From: an uncultured Paracoccaceae bacterium | GTDB taxonomy: Bacteria; Pseudomonadota; Alphaproteobacteria; Rhodobacterales; Rhodobacteraceae | Direction of reading: 5' to 3' | Length of the DNA: 64,000 nucleotides | Assembly: GCA_951812305.1 (NCBI GenBank) | Contig: CATOSB010000002.1 | Coordinates: 1,178,001 to 1,242,000 of the forward strand | Shown: in pieces, positions 62,878-64,000 of the stretch | Position numbering within the stretch: position 1 is the stretch's first letter | Layout of the letters: each line of letters opens with the position of its first letter | Made by a program: the position numbers and the translations under genes | Notes under the pieces: model-generated | Seen by the model: only the letters and a program-made list of their open reading frames with translations | The model's database searches: none | Told to the model about the DNA's origin: nothing

Positions 62878-64000
62878 GTAACTCCCAAGCACCCCCCACG
62901 TTTGAGTGTTATTGTCAGTTTTATGGTGAGTCGAATTTGCCATTTTGCGCGTGTTTTTTTCTTTCTTGTCTGAATTCTGTGGCGCCGGGTTGATTTCTCT
63001 GAATCAGTGGTGGGATGGATCAGGTTGCCGCCCTTGAACAACTTCTCGCCACGGCTCTGCGTCGGATCGCTGAGCTTGAAGCTGCGTTGGCGAGCATGGC
63101 GGAAGAGATCACGGACCTGCGCCGACAGTTGGCCAAGAACAGCAGCAATAGCAGCAAGCCCCCTTCAAGTGATGGCCTGAAGAAGCCAGCCCCGCGCAGC
63201 CTGCGTGGCAAATCCGGAAAGAAAAGTGGCGGCCAAGTTGGCCACCGGGGCGACACCCTGCGCCAGACGTCAACACCCGACTTTGTCGAACGGCATGAGG
63301 CGACGCATTGCAGCGCCTGTCAGAGCGCCCTGACGGCGGAGATGGTGAAAGGGATCGAGAAGCGTCAGGTGTTCGACTTGCCTGCGCCACGCCTGGAGGT
63401 CACCGAGCATCAGGCGGCGGTTTATTGTTGCGACCATTGTCGAGCCACGACGACGGCTGGCTTTCCCGATGGCGTGGCCGCGCATGTGCAATATGGCACG
63501 CGCATGCGGGCAGTGGCGGTCTATTGCAATGTTCAGCAGCTGATACCCGAGGATCGGGTCTGCCAGCTTATGCGCGACCTGTTTGGGGCCACCAGCTTGT
63601 GCGCGGCCAGCGTGACCAACTGGACGCGCGGCGCGGCAAATAAGATGGGTGTCGTGGTTGAACACATTCTCGCCCGGCTTGCCGAAGGCGGCGTTCGGCA
63701 TCTGGACGAGACCGGACTTCGTGTTGCCGGCAAGCTGCACTGGCTGCACACGATCTGCGATACCGCCTTCACCCATTACCGCATCAGCGCCAAACGCGGT
63801 GCTGTTCCAACCTTCCTGACCGGCGGGACGATCATTCATGATCACTGGAAACCCTACTACGCCCATATGAGCGGAGTGGACGCCCACGCCCTCTGCGGGG
63901 CGCATCACTTGCGCGAACTCAAGGCCATCGAAGAGATCGAAAAAGAGCCTTGGGCGACGGAGATGAGCGCAGTGCTTCATAGCGCCAATCAGCTCAGATG
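62878..64000 (+). mobile_element. IS66-family element, copy 3 (runs off the window)
   Basis: The left end GTAACTCCCAAGCACCC begins at 62878, and the sequence then matches copy 2 to the window edge apart from one T fewer in the run before tnpC, as in copy 1. About 480 bases of the right part, and so its target duplication, are not visible. It has the same orientation as copy 2, with uvrB between them. Confidence 0.9.
63015..64000 (+). CDS. tnpC: IS66-family transposase TnpC (copy 3, 3' end outside the window)
   Basis: The first 328 residues match the other TnpC copies exactly, including the coiled coil, linker, zinc-type cysteine pairs and the catalytic HLDETGL and HDHWKPYY blocks. The window ends before the final catalytic glutamate. 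Confidence 0.92.
   Translation, partial: MDQVAALEQLLATALRRIAELEAALASMAEEITDLRRQLAKNSSNSSKPPSSDGLKKPAPRSLRGKSGKKSGGQVGHRGDTLRQTSTPDFVERHEATHCSACQSALTAEMVKGIEKRQVFDLPAPRLEVTEHQAAVYCCDHCRATTTAGFPDGVAAHVQYGTRMRAVAVYCNVQQLIPEDRVCQLMRDLFGATSLCAASVTNWTRGAANKMGVVVEHILARLAEGGVRHLDETGLRVAGKLHWLHTICDTAFTHYRISAKRGAVPTFLTGGTIIHDHWKPYYAHMSGVDAHALCGAHHLRELKAIEEIEKEPWATEMSAVLHSANQLR

Noticed and set aside
55999..64000. IS66 copies 2 and 3 as ends of a composite transposon carrying uvrB
   Set aside because: Copy 2 is nested inside another IS with its own 8 bp duplication, which shows an independent insertion. uvrB and its neighbours are core genes, and no shared outer duplication can be seen.

Overview
The window is a bacterial chromosome segment that looks like a marine member of the Rhodobacteraceae (Roseobacter-type Alphaproteobacteria). 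The basis is the overall GC-rich coding style and a typical gene set: sulfoacetaldehyde acetyltransferase and taurine:pyruvate aminotransferase, a malyl-CoA lyase, dimethylglycine-dehydrogenase-like oxidases, a DgcN/DgcA D-glutamate pair, a fused ATP sulfurylase/APS kinase, an NDUFS4-type complex I subunit and a phasin. No rRNA, tRNA, CRISPR array, prophage or recognisable defence island was seen.

Layout. 0-6 kb: the end of a TcuB-like membrane protein and an SDR dehydrogenase split by a 4.3 kb nest of insertion sequences. 6-9 kb: an ECF sigma / anti-sigma / fasciclin cluster with a repeated promoter motif, then a fluoroacetate-dehalogenase-like hydrolase. 9.5-15.5 kb: D-amino-acid aminotransferase, transporter, DgcA, DgcN, malyl-CoA lyase and a desaturase. 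15.5-17.5 kb: a glutamine amidotransferase split by an IS630 element. 17.8-25.5 kb: two modules, each pairing a LysE-type exporter with a dimethylglycine-dehydrogenase-like oxidase. 25.6-34.3 kb: taurine catabolism (pta, xsc, a TauR-like regulator, tpa) with a Bcr/CflA efflux pump and a GNAT gene. 34.3-40.8 kb: dinB, Nudix, a frameshifted DHDPS-like gene, a second identical IS630 and two paralogous glycosyltransferase-like genes. 41-50 kb: sat-cysC, OmpA-like, phasin, groESL with CIRCE, and a gerW/DUF2953 operon split by an IS4 element. 50-64 kb: DUF2161, Mn-pyrophosphatase, HAD hydrolase, MaoC hydratase, ribF, a YcgN-like gene split by a second IS nest, threonine aldolase, an NDUFS4 subunit, uvrB, and a third IS66 copy running off the edge.

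Mobile DNA stands out. Eight IS copies of five kinds occur, nearly all with exact target duplications. Four host genes are cut in ways that rejoin in frame when the element and one duplication are removed. A 1521 bp IS982-type element carrying a passenger gene is present twice in inverted orientation, and each copy was hit independently by the same IS66 element. Separately, a roughly 138 bp intergenic repeat with long inverted arms occurs eight times. Its arms differ between copies but change together, and two copies carry the same 68 bp double-hairpin insert. Three other genes carry apparent single frameshifts. I found no convincing undescribed defence or enzymatic system; the arm-covarying repeat, the passenger-bearing IS and the two-promoter ECF motif are the most novel-looking signals.
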